From Pyricularia pennisetigena (taxonomy: Eukaryota > Ascomycota > Sordariomycetes > Magnaporthales > Pyriculariaceae), in contig NC_043744.1 of assembly GCF_004337985.1 (NCBI RefSeq), positions 5,179,316 through 5,243,315 of the forward strand: a stretch of 64,000 nt of DNA, in the 5' to 3' direction. Within the stretch, counting starts at the first letter, position 1; each line of letters opens with the position of its first letter. The notes beneath the pieces are model-generated. The model was not told the origin of the DNA. It did no database searches and saw only the letters and a list, made by a program, of their open reading frames with translations. A program made the position numbers and the translations under genes. Positions 1-11,301 of this stretch are shown piece after piece.

Positions 1-1491
1 TTTAAATAAGTCACTTGATATTTTTAACTGTAGCAATCAGCGTTAACCTAGTCGGATTAGCAGCGTCGCTGATGTACAATTCCTCAACAATCTTGCATGC
101 CGAAATGCATGGTATTCTCAATTGCGTCTACAGATCCAGCAACGACACGCGTAGCTTCGAGCTGGACATTGACTGTCCAACCCAGGCTTAAAAGCGGCGC
201 CGAATCGAGGTGGATGTGGTGCGCGGGTGGCTTGGTGACGCTTTTTTTTTCTTGTTTTTGGTCGCCTTGTTTTGGCAAATCAAGTCGCACAAACGGACCA
301 AGCTATTCATTTTTGCTGATCCCACAGCATAAATCTCCCCTATCCCGCTAATCGGGTTTGTAAACAGCCTAATCCACATATCGCATGGATGTTTGCGGCG
401 ACTATAATATGATGTAATGTATGACCACGGATGTTGGGATTAAAATAAGTCGAGACAAATATATTACCACTTTATTTACCATTATAAACAGTCAATTGTT
501 CTGCAATGTATTGATAATAGTGTCAATTGGGTAATTTATAGCTTTAAATACGGCAGGTAGTGTCAACCCAGCCGGATCACCAACATAGCCAATCCAAAAT
601 CCATAGAACTGTTAATTGCCATTTGACGTACCTCTGGTCAACCCCTGCTGGTCTCCAAATTCCGCAATTATCGGACAGGTATCGGCTCCATAACAAGGAT
701 AGCTCCATCTTCAGCGTCAAGGCCGGCGCCGAGCCAGCCTCGACCCCTGTAGGTGCTCGTGAGAGCTCAGGTACAGCAATCCTTCACTCGGCGTAGCTGC
801 GCCATGAAGGGCCGTCGCTCGGTTAACGGGATGCAGTGCAACGCGAAGGAAAGTCGAAACTGCCAGCAACATGCTGCGAGGCTTCACCTTGTTGTTCTGC
901 CATTTACCTTGAGTCCCTTGATGCGCATTCCACTAGTGGAGGGCTGTGAATGACGAGGTTGGAAGTGGTGATTGCCGACGAGTTGGGGAAAGTCACGAGT
1001 GAAACAGCAAGCTTGGCTTCAAGCGAAAAAGACCCAAGACGCGCATCGCTGGTCCCTGCGTATCTCAAGTTTGACGGAGTTTTTTTCTTTTTTTTTTTTC
1101 TCCAATACCAACCTTCTGACGGATGGACTTTGGAGGTCAGGATTCCATTTAAATGAGCAATACGTCTTGTGTTTTCTTTTTTTTGTTTCCTTTTGGATTC
1201 GATGCGTAACCAAATACTATTCTTCCAACTATGTCCCTACTTCCAAGTATGTCAAAGTACCTACCCATCTTTCTCTCTCTGATGCTCATCAGAGGTGATT
1301 GGTTCGAGTTAGCCAAGGCGCGGCTGCGGCTGTGCGAGAAAGATTACTGGGACAACCAAGCATTGATCCCAACCACGATGATTGTACTGCAGGAAAGTCT
1401 AAGATAATTTGAATGGCTTTTGAGTTTTCTCCAGGCGTTCGATTCATTGCGTCAGGCGGCTTTCTGAAGATACAAGGATTGCAAATAGAAA

Positions 1492-1527
<36 letters not shown>

Positions 1528-2445
1528 CAGGACCGAATCAGGCACAAACGGCCATTTCCGGTCTTTACGCACAGCAACCAAGGTACCGGGGTAGGCCGAG
1601 TCGCGTATTTATGGGATACGAGGGTGCAAAGCGGTTCATGTACAATTAGGTTTCTGCACCATTGTAAATTGCATTCTGCATTTCAACAACAAATCAATTA
1701 AAATATCCAGTTTAATAATGCGATTCGCTATTCATGTCATAGATTTGAAAGTATTGTCAAATTCATTCGATATTTGGGCTGGCATGGATTCTATATGCAT
1801 TTTTTTTACAGACAATTAAACCGTGTATGTAATAATAAATCAAACTCAGTACTGCTCCCTCAGATATCAAGTGCTAGAAGCAAAGACTTTTACGTGTCCA
1901 AACTGCTGCCCTCTACAACAGCGGAGGAAAGACCTTCTGCGTCAGAAAAGAAAAAGAAACGACGTATTTTGAGCCATGTTTATACTCCCACCGCCTCTGG
2001 GTAACAATGGACGTGGAGGGAACCTCGGCAAAACGAGCTAAAATCGGACATGGAACGGAGCCTATCGGTAGATTTACTGTACAGCTTTCTTTTTCCCCCG
2101 TAATAAGCCTGACCAACGATCCAGCATCCAAAGGGTCGCTCGCTCACGAACGGTATAAAGTCTTGGTAAACAATGGTTGTTTGGCACAAGGGGGTGTGTG
2201 ATCACTCGTCAACCTGCAAAATACAATGGTTGTGAAAATATACTAATCAGCGCCTTGCCAACTTGACAGCCAGACCTACGATACGGTTGTGTGAAGAGGA
2301 AATGAAATTTTTATTTATTGTAGCTAGAGGTCGGGGTATAGTGTCCAAATCTCGGGCCTCGCAGTTGACCTGTGCAGTAACTATCATATTGCTTGGAAAT
2401 CCCAGGTGCCTTAGCTAGCCGGAGCCGCCCCGGGGGGTCCGTATC
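1..2445. other. Gene-poor accessory DNA
   Basis: I see no open frame here with a recognisable domain, signal peptide or convincing exon structure. The stretch holds several homopolymer tracts, the longest an A run at 1493-1524. The region just downstream of the 2446-2973 gene is ordinary AT-rich sequence. Confidence 0.5.
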
Positions 2446-2973
2446 TCAAGGAGCGCCCGTCGAAGAGCCAGCAGCGACTGCGTTTTTGGTTCTAATTTTG
2501 TTCGGACTGCTATATTTTGGGTTTTTCACGTAAAAAACGAAGCCATCTCTACGGACAAAGTGCCATCCCTTAATCCTGTTGTAAGGTGCCATCCAAACAG
2601 CTGCCGTCCCGCCAGATGTTTTGTCATCCGGATCCGGGCCAGAAAGGCCCTTGATATTGACCTTGTAAATCCAAGATACTTGTAAATTCTGGTCTTTGAA
2701 CATTTCATCTCTAATCCATCTCAAAGCCGATTCTTTATCCGCCGTTATCACGCCTTTGACGTCTTTTTCCAGGCCATGTGATAACTTCGAGGCCAATTGC
2801 GAGGCTTTCAAGGGATCGCTGATGCACACAAAGTTGCCACATCCTTCTATAGTCGTTGGCTTTCGGATATCAGCCCGGTATAAAATTGTTGTTTCGGGGG
2901 CCTCAGGAGTCGACTGGGCTGCCAGTGCCCTACTTGCCAAGAGGGCATAAGTGAGGATGGAATATTTGAACAT
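2446..2973 (-). CDS. Secreted enterotoxin-A-like protein (ADP-ribosyltransferase fold, probably inactive)
   Basis: The gene encodes 175 residues in one exon. The ATG at 2973 was chosen because it is followed at once by a clear signal peptide (MFKYSILTYALLASRALAAQ); an in-frame ATG 16 codons upstream would bury it. The mature protein begins near a YRADIRKP motif, the Arg-bearing strand typical of the heat-labile-enterotoxin A family, and later carries APYNRIKGW, matching that family's conserved segment after the catalytic loop. Families of such proteins are common in plant- and insect-associated ascomycetes. Odd points: the Ser-Thr-Ser position reads CIS, and no glutamate pair precedes the APYNRIKGW segment, where the catalytic Glu-x-Glu would lie. 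The fold assignment is by motif. Enzyme activity is doubtful, and a role as a secreted effector is inference. A broken paralogue lies near 12.6 kb. Confidence 0.7.
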   Translation of the reverse strand: MFKYSILTYALLASRALAAQSTPEAPETTILYRADIRKPTTIEGCGNFVCISDPLKASQLASKLSHGLEKDVKGVITADKESALRWIRDEMFKDQNLQVSWIYKVNIKGLSGPDPDDKTSGGTAAVWMAPYNRIKGWHFVRRDGFVFYVKNPKYSSPNKIRTKNAVAAGSSTGAP

Positions 2974-3199
2974 TGTTGTGTGTTGTAACTTGTATGTTGG
3001 AAGAAGAAAGTAGGTTGGCAATAGGTATACAGTTTAATGTGAATTAACAGGGATTGCTGGAGGGGAAAAAAGCAGTCAAACGACTGATAGGTGAAAGTCT
3101 AGAGCATCGAAATCACTTATCATGGCGAGGACGAATGGATTTATAACCTTTTTTTTTTTCTTCAAATAATTCATGCTAAAAAACAAATATTGGATGCGA

Positions 3200-4043
3200 G
3201 TCAAACAACTTTCATCTGGGAGCCATTGGGAGCTAGGCATAGTCCTAGCAAGTCCCATGCTTTGCTCACTATTAATAGCACGAGTAGTTGTTCAACATCA
3301 GGCCCCAGGGTGTCGGCATACGCCAGAAAAAGAAAAACGTGAATAGGATCTGCGCCCAAAAAATAAGCACCTTGGCCGTATACGAAACCCGTCAACGCGC
3401 TACCATGACAGGCAAAATTGAGACCAATGGACATTAGCACTAATACCTAGAATGCACCGTTGTCACAGGCTCCTTTAAGCGCTTTTCTTTCTTCCCGGGG
3501 ATGCCCAGCATCCGAGCTGGCGCGTCCACGCGGTCCAGCATGAATATCCAGTGTAGACCACTGCCGCCTTCTCAAACGGTTGGAAAGACATTGCATCTTG
3601 GTTGGTTCAAGGTTCTGGAGTGCTGCACTGCAAATGGGAAATAAAACAGCGATTCCCAGCTCTTGTTCCTCAGGCGTTCAAGACTTTTCGTGCAGGGCCA
3701 GCTTCTCAAGGCGGCTTGAACGCAGCTCATGTATCGCAGGTTCTTCGTTGCCATCGTCGTGGACAACTGTTGCAATGAGCCCTTCGAGACCTAGTACAGC
3801 CTCATGGCCCCATCAGCATGTCCAAAAAAATGAAGTCACACGGCCTAGAGAAGCATCTTGATGGTCGGCTGCTTCAGCTGGCTCATCCTCGTAATCCCAG
3901 TAGTGCAGGTCCATCCAGTCATTGGGCAATCCAGCGTCCTCTTATAGAGGTGGCCAATACAGGTGCCGTGGCGGTGGTCCCGGTTCGCAAACACGGGAAT
4001 ACGGGAGCTTTCTCTGGGCGTACGTTAAAGGTGCCTTGTGAAC
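3200..4043 (-). pseudogene. Relic of an unidentified protein-coding gene, 3' part
   Basis: The minus strand shows coding-like patches separated by stops and frameshifts, for example LPNDWMDLHYWDYEDEP near 3.9 kb, LEGLIATVVHDDGNEEP near 3.75 kb and YGQGAYFLGADP near 3.35 kb. The relic ends exactly at the retroelement. When the element is ignored, an open frame reads through the TGAAC duplication into sequence right of 11297. I do not recognise the family. The patches differ in composition from the AT-rich surroundings. It could be chance open frame, but the acidic and aromatic patches in the same orientation argue for an old gene. Confidence 0.35.
4039..4043. repeat. Target-site duplication TGAAC, left copy
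   Basis: The five bases TGAAC lie directly left of the left LTR and again directly right of the right LTR (11297-11301). A 5-bp duplication is usual for Ty3/gypsy integrases. The exact match shows a single integration event with both ends still in place. Confidence 0.9.
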
Positions 4044-4498
4044 TGTTACGATCAAGGTATCGGGTAACCTGTTCTTAGGGTAAAGTACAGTGGGTTGAAG
4101 CAACTGAGCGTCTTAACTGGGTAACTGGGGTTTTCAATGACTGGGGTGAAGTTATAATCGTTTTCAAGTAAATATTAAAGTTAATTAAAATTTAATTGCT
4201 GCTAAGCAATCCTAAAATCGAATTTATTTATATGGTAATAAGCGTGTTTTATATAAATTATATTCCGAATGTAATTTCCTTTAATCTGTTACAAATCGCA
4301 AAAATTATTTCGCCTAATTTGTTGTAATTTTTTAAGGATTATTGAAATTACCTTTTTGGCGATTACGTGGCGTTACGTAATTTTTCTTTTAAGTAATCGA
4401 TATTTTGTTATCGGTGATTTTTTTGGGCGAGTGTCGTTAGGAGGGGTGTAACCCCGTTTGGCCTTATTGGTACCGACCCATTTTGTTTGGTCGTAATA
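4044..4498 (-). repeat. Left LTR (3' LTR of the element)
   Basis: This LTR starts TGTTACGA and ends TCGTAATA, where the right copy ends TCGTAACA. Intact termini are therefore an 8-bp inverted repeat, TGTTACGA/TCGTAACA. Its outer part is less mutated than the matching part of the right LTR, and its inner part is more mutated. Confidence 0.93.
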
Positions 4499-4503
4499 TT
4501 AGG

Positions 4504-4516
4504 TTTCCCTTTTTTT
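4504..4516 (-). other. Polypurine tract
   Basis: Read on the minus strand, the run AAAAAAAGGGAAA lies five bases inside the 3' LTR. This is where plus-strand DNA synthesis of an LTR element is primed, and it supports the minus-strand orientation. Confidence 0.65.
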
Positions 4517-5375
4517 GGCCAAATCCCTTTGGCTTTTAAATAATTTGTACTTTTTTAATTTTTGTTTTTGCTTTTATATTCCTTTTTTGTTAACTTTTTT
4601 ACGCCATATCCAATCGCGTAATTAAATTAAAATCTGGTCGTTCGTCGATAAAACGTCGCCACGTTTTCCTTTTTTCCCTATTATCGACCGACATTGTCGA
4701 AATACCTTTTTACAATCCTTGCTATATTAAGGGCGTAATATTTTATTAGGTATTTCCGCAGGATTTTGTTCGTTGTATGGAATGCGTTCGTTTTAACCGT
4801 TTTGGTTGCGACGTATTGGGTTTGTCCGCTGTTTAAATCCGTTATATTGGTCGCCAGTATTCGAAATTGGATGCGGAAATTAAAACGTTTAAAAAGCAGA
4901 TTTACGCGCAATAGGCGAAATTGTTTCGTTTGCGAAAATAGAAAAAACTGTAATTTAAAAAAATAATGCGAATTATATTTCGCGGAATTAATAATTTGGA
5001 GGAATTGGATCGCGTGGAGCGTAAAAAGGTAAAGCAGGAGGAACGGCGGCGATCGTCCGAAATTTTTTTTAAAATGTTATTCGAATCGCTTTTTCCGGAT
5101 TCCAATTTTATTTGGGATTCGATTTTCCCGATAGGTTTTTTAAATCCTTTTTTGTTAAATAAAATAAATATTTTTACGCAATATTCGGTCGGTAAATTGT
5201 TTTTGTCCGTATGTTTTAATTTGTTGGTATGTGTTAATCGTTTTTTTGTAAATTCGTTTGGTGGTATGGTTTCGAATTTTAGTCGATTTTTAGTTTTTGG
5301 AAATAATAGGTGGTGCTTTTTTAAATCGTCCTTTTTTTTTTGGCTAATTTGTTCGCAAATCCAATTCCTGGTAAT

Positions 5376-5526
5376 ATTAACGGAGTGGTTCCTGGCAATT
5401 TTGGAGGTGGTTAAGGGGTTCCCAAATGTTTTTTTCGTGTCCGTAATTTTCCCATTTAATAAGGTATTTTGTTTTACCGTAATTGCGTTTATAATCCAAT
5501 ATTCGTTCGACGTCGTATGTTTTTTC
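5376..5526 (-). pseudogene. Chromodomain at the end of the RIP-mutated pol
   Basis: The minus strand reads a chromodomain: TYDVERILDYKRNYGKTKYL, then IKWENYGHEKNIWEPLNHLQ, then NCQEPLR and a stop. The VE-IL, YL-KW and WEP signatures of chromo domains are all present. In chromoviruses this domain follows the integrase and steers integration towards modified chromatin. The stop may be the original end or a RIP change. Confidence 0.85.
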
Positions 5527-5699
5527 CTCGTCGATTTCGATTATTTTTTATATATTAATACCGGGTTGTGCTGGTTCCAATAATAATACGTGGAACGTTG
5601 GGTGGATTTTTATAATTCCTGGTAATAATAATTTGTAATTAGTTTCGCTAATTTTTTTGTCGATTTTAAAAAATCCAAACTTTTTGTAATTAAATTTGT

Positions 5700-6620
5700 T
5701 ATTTGGTCGTTATATTTTAATATTACGTCGAATAAGGTAAACGTTATTTTTTTTTTGGAAGGATGGTCCTTTTATCCGATATTAGTTGGCGTATTTGGTT
5801 ATTTTTTTTCGTACGAATTCCAATTTTTGTTAAAGTTTTCGGTGGAGTTTTCGTAATTTGTTTGTTTGTTTATCGGTTCGTGGGGCCGTAATCGTGGTTT
5901 TTGGTTTTTTATATACCGTAGGGTTAAATCCGTAATTGGTATAAAACGGGGTTGTTTTAGTATTTTTATTTTTTAAATTATTGTATGCGAATTGTGTTGT
6001 GGGTAATAACCGTACCCAATTATCCTATTTGTGGTTTATATAGCATTTTAAATATTGTTTTAATATTTGGTTTGCTCGTTTTGTTTATTTATTTGTTTGT
6101 AGGTGGAATGTTGTAAATAATTTATAATCGGTTCCTAGCTGTTTTATTAGAAATTTCCAAAATTTTAATGTAAAAAGCTTATTTTTGTCCGTAATAATGT
6201 TTTTTGGAAGTCCGTGGTTGCTGATAATTATTCGTAGGAATATGTAGGCGATTTTTTCGGCGTTGCTACTTTTTTTATAAGGTAGGAAGTAGGCGTATTT
6301 AGTAAATTTATCCATTATAATTAATATACTGTCGTATTTAGTTTTAATAAATAGTTTTTCGGAAAATGGTAATTTAACGATAAAATTTATTGTAATAGTT
6401 TGCCAAACCTTATTAGGGGTTGGTAAAGGTTGTAAAAACCCGTAAAGCTTGTGTTTGGCGGATTTGTTTTTTGCGCAAAATTCGCAGTTTTTAATGGTTT
6501 TTCGTACTTTTTATCGTATTCCTTTGAAATTGTAGTGCTGTTTTAACCGTTTCCATATTTTGGAAATTTTTTAATGTCCGTAAACTTTGCTTTCGTGGAT
6601 TTTCCGTATTTTTTTTGGTG
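5700..6620 (-). pseudogene. Integrase region of the RIP-mutated pol
   Basis: An open patch at 6085-6315 reads DKFTKYAYFLPY, then HGLPKNIITDKN and ending FTTFHLQTNK. These match the retroviral-type integrase core: the first Asp block, the second Asp block and the block after the catalytic Glu. The last motif is normally HPQTDG-like; here Pro has become Leu and Asp has become Asn, both explained by C-to-T or G-to-A change. Flanking frames are interrupted by stops. Outer limits are approximate. Confidence 0.8.
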
Positions 6621-7199
6621 TGGTTACCGTATTGGTCGTTATAAAATTTCGGTGAATTAGTAAAAGGTTTCCGTTATCGTTTACCGTAAAAATTTTCCGT
6701 GTTTTTTCGGGTATTATATTTTCATAGTTTGGTTTTTTGCTAAAGGCGTCGGCTTTACTATTTTTTGTTCCTTTTCGGTAAATAATTTTAAAATGGAATT
6801 TTAATAGGAATTTTGCCCATTTAATTTATCGTTTATTTAATACCTTATTGGTGGTAAAATGGGTTAAATTTTTATGGTCCGTGTAAACTAATATTTCGTA
6901 TTTAATTCCGGATAGTTATGGTTTTTATTTTTTAAATATTCGGATAATAGTTATAAATTTTTTATCGTGGATTTAATAATTAAATTTTAATTTATATAAT
7001 TTTTGTAAAAAAAAGGCGCAAAGGTGTAGGCGTCCTTTTTCGTTTCGTTGGTTAAATTGTCCTCCGATTGCGTAATTGGATGCGTCGGTTTCGATTTCGA
7101 AAAGTTTCGTTAAGTTTAATATTTTAAAGATCGGTTTTTGTGCTATTGCATTTCGTAATTATTCGAAAATTTGTTATATTTATTCCGTCCATTGGAATT

Positions 7200-8060
7200 T
7201 TAAATCTTTTTTGGTTATATTGGTTAATGGGGTGGCGATCGCGCCGTAACCTTTGATAAATTTTTTGTAAAAGTTTACGAATCCAAGGAATACCCGAACG
7301 TCTTTTACGTTTTGTGGTTAGGATTATTCCTTTATTGTTTGGATTTTTAATTTTTCCATCCTAATTTCTCCAGGGGCGATAATATATCCTAGGAAGTTAA
7401 TTTGCTTATTGTGAAAAATGCATTTTTCGGGTTTAATTAAAAGTTTAACGTTTTGTAGTTTTTGTAAAACTGTGTGGACGTGTTTTTTATGTTTTTCCAA
7501 CGTTTTGGAAAAAATAAGGATATCGTCCAGGTAAATAACGATAAAAATGTTTAAATATTCCCTAAAAACGTGGTTAATTATAGTTTGAAAAATTGCGGGG
7601 GCGTTGGTAAAACCGAAAGGTATTACCAGGTATTTGTAATATCCTCGTTTGGTGCGAAATGCTGTTTTCCATTTTTCGCCTTCCTTTATACGGATTAAAT
7701 TGTATGCTTTTTTAAAATTTAATATCGTAAATTATTGTGTTTAGTAAAACATGTTTCGAAATTTTCCTATTAATGGGAGCGGGTAGCAATTTTTTATTAT
7801 AATGTCGTTTAATTGTTTGTAATTTACGTATAATCGTAATTTTCCGTTTTTTTTTGGTACGAAAAGGATTAGGTATTTTGCTAGTAATATCGATGGTTTA
7901 ATATAATTTTTTTTAAGGTTTTCCGCGAAGTATTCGTTTAAAACCTCCATTTGTATCGGATTTAAACCGTATATTTTATGGAATTTTGGTTGGGTTTTTT
8001 TTTTTAATAGTATTTCGTGGTCGAACGGACTGTGCTCGGGTAATCCTGTTTCGAGTTTTT
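7200..8060 (-). pseudogene. Reverse transcriptase region of the RIP-mutated pol
   Basis: At 7741-7950 the minus strand reads LFVPKKNGKLRLYVNYKQLN, the first conserved RT block, with the usual Asp of V-D-Y changed to Asn. The catalytic box YLDD, within IVIYLDDILIFSK, survives intact at 7522-7533. Stops and frameshifts separate the blocks. An RNase H segment is expected on the low-coordinate side but I could not delimit it. Confidence 0.85.
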
Positions 8061-9856
8061 AACTAAATAACCGTATATAATTTTGGTATTTTTTTGGGAT
8101 TTTGCCGTTTTTGGTCTATTTTTTCGTGGTTTATATTATATAATTGGATCGGTTTTAGCCTGTAAATAGTCGCTTTTTTTCCGATATTAGCTCCGGGGTT
8201 GGTCGTTTTTCCTATAGGTACGCCATTTGTTTTATTTGGTCCTTCCGTACCTTATATTTCCTGTATAAACCCTATTATGCTGGAAATCGTTTAATAATTA
8301 GGTGTTTTTCCCATTAAATTTGGCCTATAATCCAATTTATCCGGGGGTTGTTCCTTTTAAACCAGGGAATTCCTAAAATTATATTTTTGTTCCTTATTTC
8401 CGTAATATCCAAGGTGATTTATTTTTTTCGTCCATAGCTTTCCATTTAAAGGTGTACGGTTTTTATTTCAATAATACCGTTCCCGTATAAAATTGCCTTT
8501 TTTTTTACGGTTTATAATCGATATAGTTTTTCCTTTTATCGTTAAAATATTCGTCGTTTTTTTACAATTTTTGGAAAAATGTAATTGCTTTATACTCCGC
8601 TATTAAGGAGCGTTCGTATGGGTTTTCCATTTAATTGTATATTTAGGAATATATATTCGTGTGCTGCTTTCGTGGTTTGCGTGGCGTTTAGGGTTTTTTG
8701 TTCCGTTTTTATTGCTACCGTTTAATACCTTATACCGTTTAATTGTCCTAATTTTTTGGTTTGCTGGACTCGCGTCGTGGGTCCTTATTTTTCTTATTTC
8801 GGGGCGTATAGCTGTTTTTAACGTTAATTTTATTAAATCGGTGCCCTGTTAGTGCAGGCGTTTTTCGTGCGTTTATAGGTATTTCGTTATTTTTAACGTT
8901 AGGGTTCCACACAATTCTGGTTATGGGTACGGGTCCTGGTTATCGTGATTTCGTTTCGTACCATACCTGTACTTTGGTTAATATATATATTTTACAAATA
9001 TTTCGGGTGCATTCGTACCATAGGAATTATTTTTAATTATAATATATTATGGGGTAATTGTTATAAGGGGTAAAAATTACCGCTGGTTTAATATTAAATT
9101 TTATTTTAATTTCCCAATTGGGTAATTTAGTGGTAGTATATATTTCGTGGATGTTTGTTATTTTGCGTCGTCGTGGGAAAAAATCGTGGATTATTTTTTT
9201 GCTAAAATGCAGTCCGCAGTTATTTCGAAAACATTTTACCCAAAAAATTTTTGTATATTTGGGATGTTTGGTATCCAAAATTGGGTGGTTTCCGAAAATT
9301 GGATCGATTAATTTTATAGGGTTTTGTATTTGTATTCGAAATAGTATTCCGGGAAATTGCATTAATTGGTCGTTTCGGTATAAATCGATAAATTTTTTTT
9401 TATATATATAGGGGTTATTTTCCCTTATTACATTGTATGGGTTTAAAAATATAATTTTTTTTTCGCTAAATTCGTTTTTTAATTCGTTATTAGATTCGTC
9501 CGTTAGGGTTTATTGGATTATCCGGATGCGGTGGGTTTGTCCCAATGGTTTTGGTTTTAATTTTTTTAAGGTATTTAATTCCGTAAATTCGGGTAATTTG
9601 GCGTTTTACCTGCGTAATTGTGCCGGTGGTTTGGTTTTAATAAATATACGGTTTCCTACTATTAGGGTCCGAATGCTTTTAAATTTTTGCGGGTATTATC
9701 CTGCGTCCATTTTCGCGTTATTGTGGATTATATAATTATCGTCGTAATATATAATCCAGTTTTTCAAATTGTGTTAATCCGATGGTATTTGTTGGTGGGT
9801 GGTAGTATTTAATTTTCGTGGTTTTTTGGAATCGGGGTATAAGTCCGGAATATTTT

Positions 9857-10706
9857 AGGGATAAAATTTGGTTATATATCCTGGTTTTTCGCATTTAAAA
9901 CATTTGCTATTTTTGGGATTTTTACGAAGTTTTTTATATTGGGTCGCGTTAAAATCCATGGGTCCGTTATATATTCCGTAGGAAATATTGTATTAGCGAA
10001 ACGGTTTGGGGTATTAGTATTTGCGTCCCGTATTGGTTTATCGTAAAATTAGCCCCCATACGCTGCGTTTTTCGCGTCGTTCCAATTTCCGTTCGTAAAA
10101 TCGGTTATCGATTTTAATTGTTAATTTTACGTATTCGGTTAGGGTGTCGGGTCGTTTTTTTTTGACAAATTCGTTTTTAATTTTTTTTTTAAATCCCGTA
10201 TAAAAACGTACTATTAAGGTTTCGGGGCCTTATAATAGTTTAGCGGTAATTTGTCGAAATTTACTAATATATTTGGATACCGATTTAATTTGGGTAAAGC
10301 GTACCAATTTACGCTTAGTTGTGCGTTCCTCGTTTGGGTTACCAAATACTCCTTTAAAACATTTTTCGAAATTTTCGTAATTGTCGAAAATGCGGTTAAT
10401 TTTAACTTTACGGTTTTTTTTTTTATCGTGGTCCAAATAATTTCGTAGGATTGGTTCGAACCAGGCAAACGTATCGCTTTTTAATAACGAAATTACGTAA
10501 ATAACCTTTTTTGCGTTATTATCGAAATTGTTTTCGTTAAAGTGAAAATAGGCCCGGGTTCCCGTAAGGAATTCCTGCAAAATATTTGGGGTGCCATTAT
10601 AGGGTAATAGTAAAAAATATTTAATATAATTTTTATTGGTTCGATTAATTTGTTCGGTTATTCGTTCCTGGAATTGTCGATTTTTTGTTTGGAACGTCGC
10701 GACCAT
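9857..10706 (-). pseudogene. gag of the RIP-mutated retrotransposon
   Basis: A 158-codon open stretch (10230-10706) begins MVATFQTKNRQFQERITEQI and contains the retrotransposon gag core, with DTFAWFEPILRNYL followed by FGNPNEERT and SVSKYISKFRQITAKLL. It then meets stops. Near 9857-9908 a former zinc knuckle reads KCFKCEKPGYITKFYP: the first two Cys remain, but the expected His and last Cys are both Tyr, changes that single G-to-A transitions on the coding strand or C-to-T changes would produce. The product packages element RNA in active copies. Confidence 0.85.
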
Positions 10707-10841
10707 TTAACGCAAAGCGTTAACGCTGGCCGGAGCGTTAATGGTAAAAGGGGTTTAAGGGGTGGTTTTATTGGAAAATATTATTTCGGCGATATTATTC
10801 GGTATATTTTAAAACAAAATATTAAATAGGAGCAATTAAAA

Positions 10842-11296
10842 TATTACAATTAAGGTATCGGGTAACCTGTTTTTAAGGTAAAATATAGTGGGTTAAAGCA
10901 ATTGAACGTTTTAACTGGGTAATTGGGGTTTTTAATAATTGGGGTAAAATTATAATCGTTTTTAAGTAAATATTAAAGTTAATTAAAATTTAATTGCTGC
11001 TAAGCAATCCTAAAATCGAATTTATTTACATAATAATAAACGTGCCTTATATAGATTATATTCCGAATGTAATCTCCCTTAATTTGTCACAAATCGCAGA
11101 AATTATTTCGCCTGATTTGTTGTGATTTTTTAAGGATTATTGAGATTACCTTTTTGGCGATCACGTGGCGTCACGTGACTTTTCCCTTAGGTAATCGATG
11201 TTCTGTTGTCGGTGATTTCTTTGGGCGAGTGTCGTTAGGAGGGGTGTGACCCCGCCTGGCCTCATTGGTACCGACCCATCTTGTCTGGTCGTAACA
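10842..11296 (-). repeat. Right LTR (5' LTR of the element)
   Basis: The copy has the same 455-bp length as the left LTR. It begins TATTACAA, where the left copy has TGTTACGA, and ends TCGTAACA. The half facing the element interior carries T/A where the left LTR has C/G; the outer half shows the reverse. Confidence 0.93.
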
Positions 11297-11301
11297 TGAA
11301 C
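11297..11301. repeat. Target-site duplication TGAAC, right copy
   Basis: Exact match to 4039-4043, directly abutting the right LTR. Confidence 0.9.

Larger units (their letters stand above)
4044..11296 (-). mobile_element. Ty3/gypsy chromovirus LTR retrotransposon, complete but RIP-inactivated
   Basis: The element is 7,253 bp with two 455-bp LTRs and a TGAAC target duplication. Its coding strand is minus: gag near 10.7-9.9 kb, reverse transcriptase 7.95-7.3 kb, integrase about 6.6-5.7 kb and a chromodomain at 5.5-5.4 kb. The order gag-RT-IN identifies Ty3/gypsy, and the chromodomain makes it a chromovirus. Size and order recall Pyret of Magnaporthe, from memory only. Coding frames are broken by many stops, and the body is AT-rich and poor in CpA on both strands, as expected of repeat-induced point mutation. 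No frame could make a working polyprotein. Confidence 0.93.

Noticed and set aside
1290..1524. Possible SINE: B-box-like GGTTCGAG followed by a long A tail
   Set aside because: The box lacks the closing CC, no A box was found at a suitable distance and no target duplication is visible.
4966..5583. 205-codon plus-strand open frame with hydrophobic segments
   Set aside because: It is the antisense of the retroelement's chromodomain and integrase end. Its Phe/Leu richness comes from the A-rich RIP-mutated coding strand.
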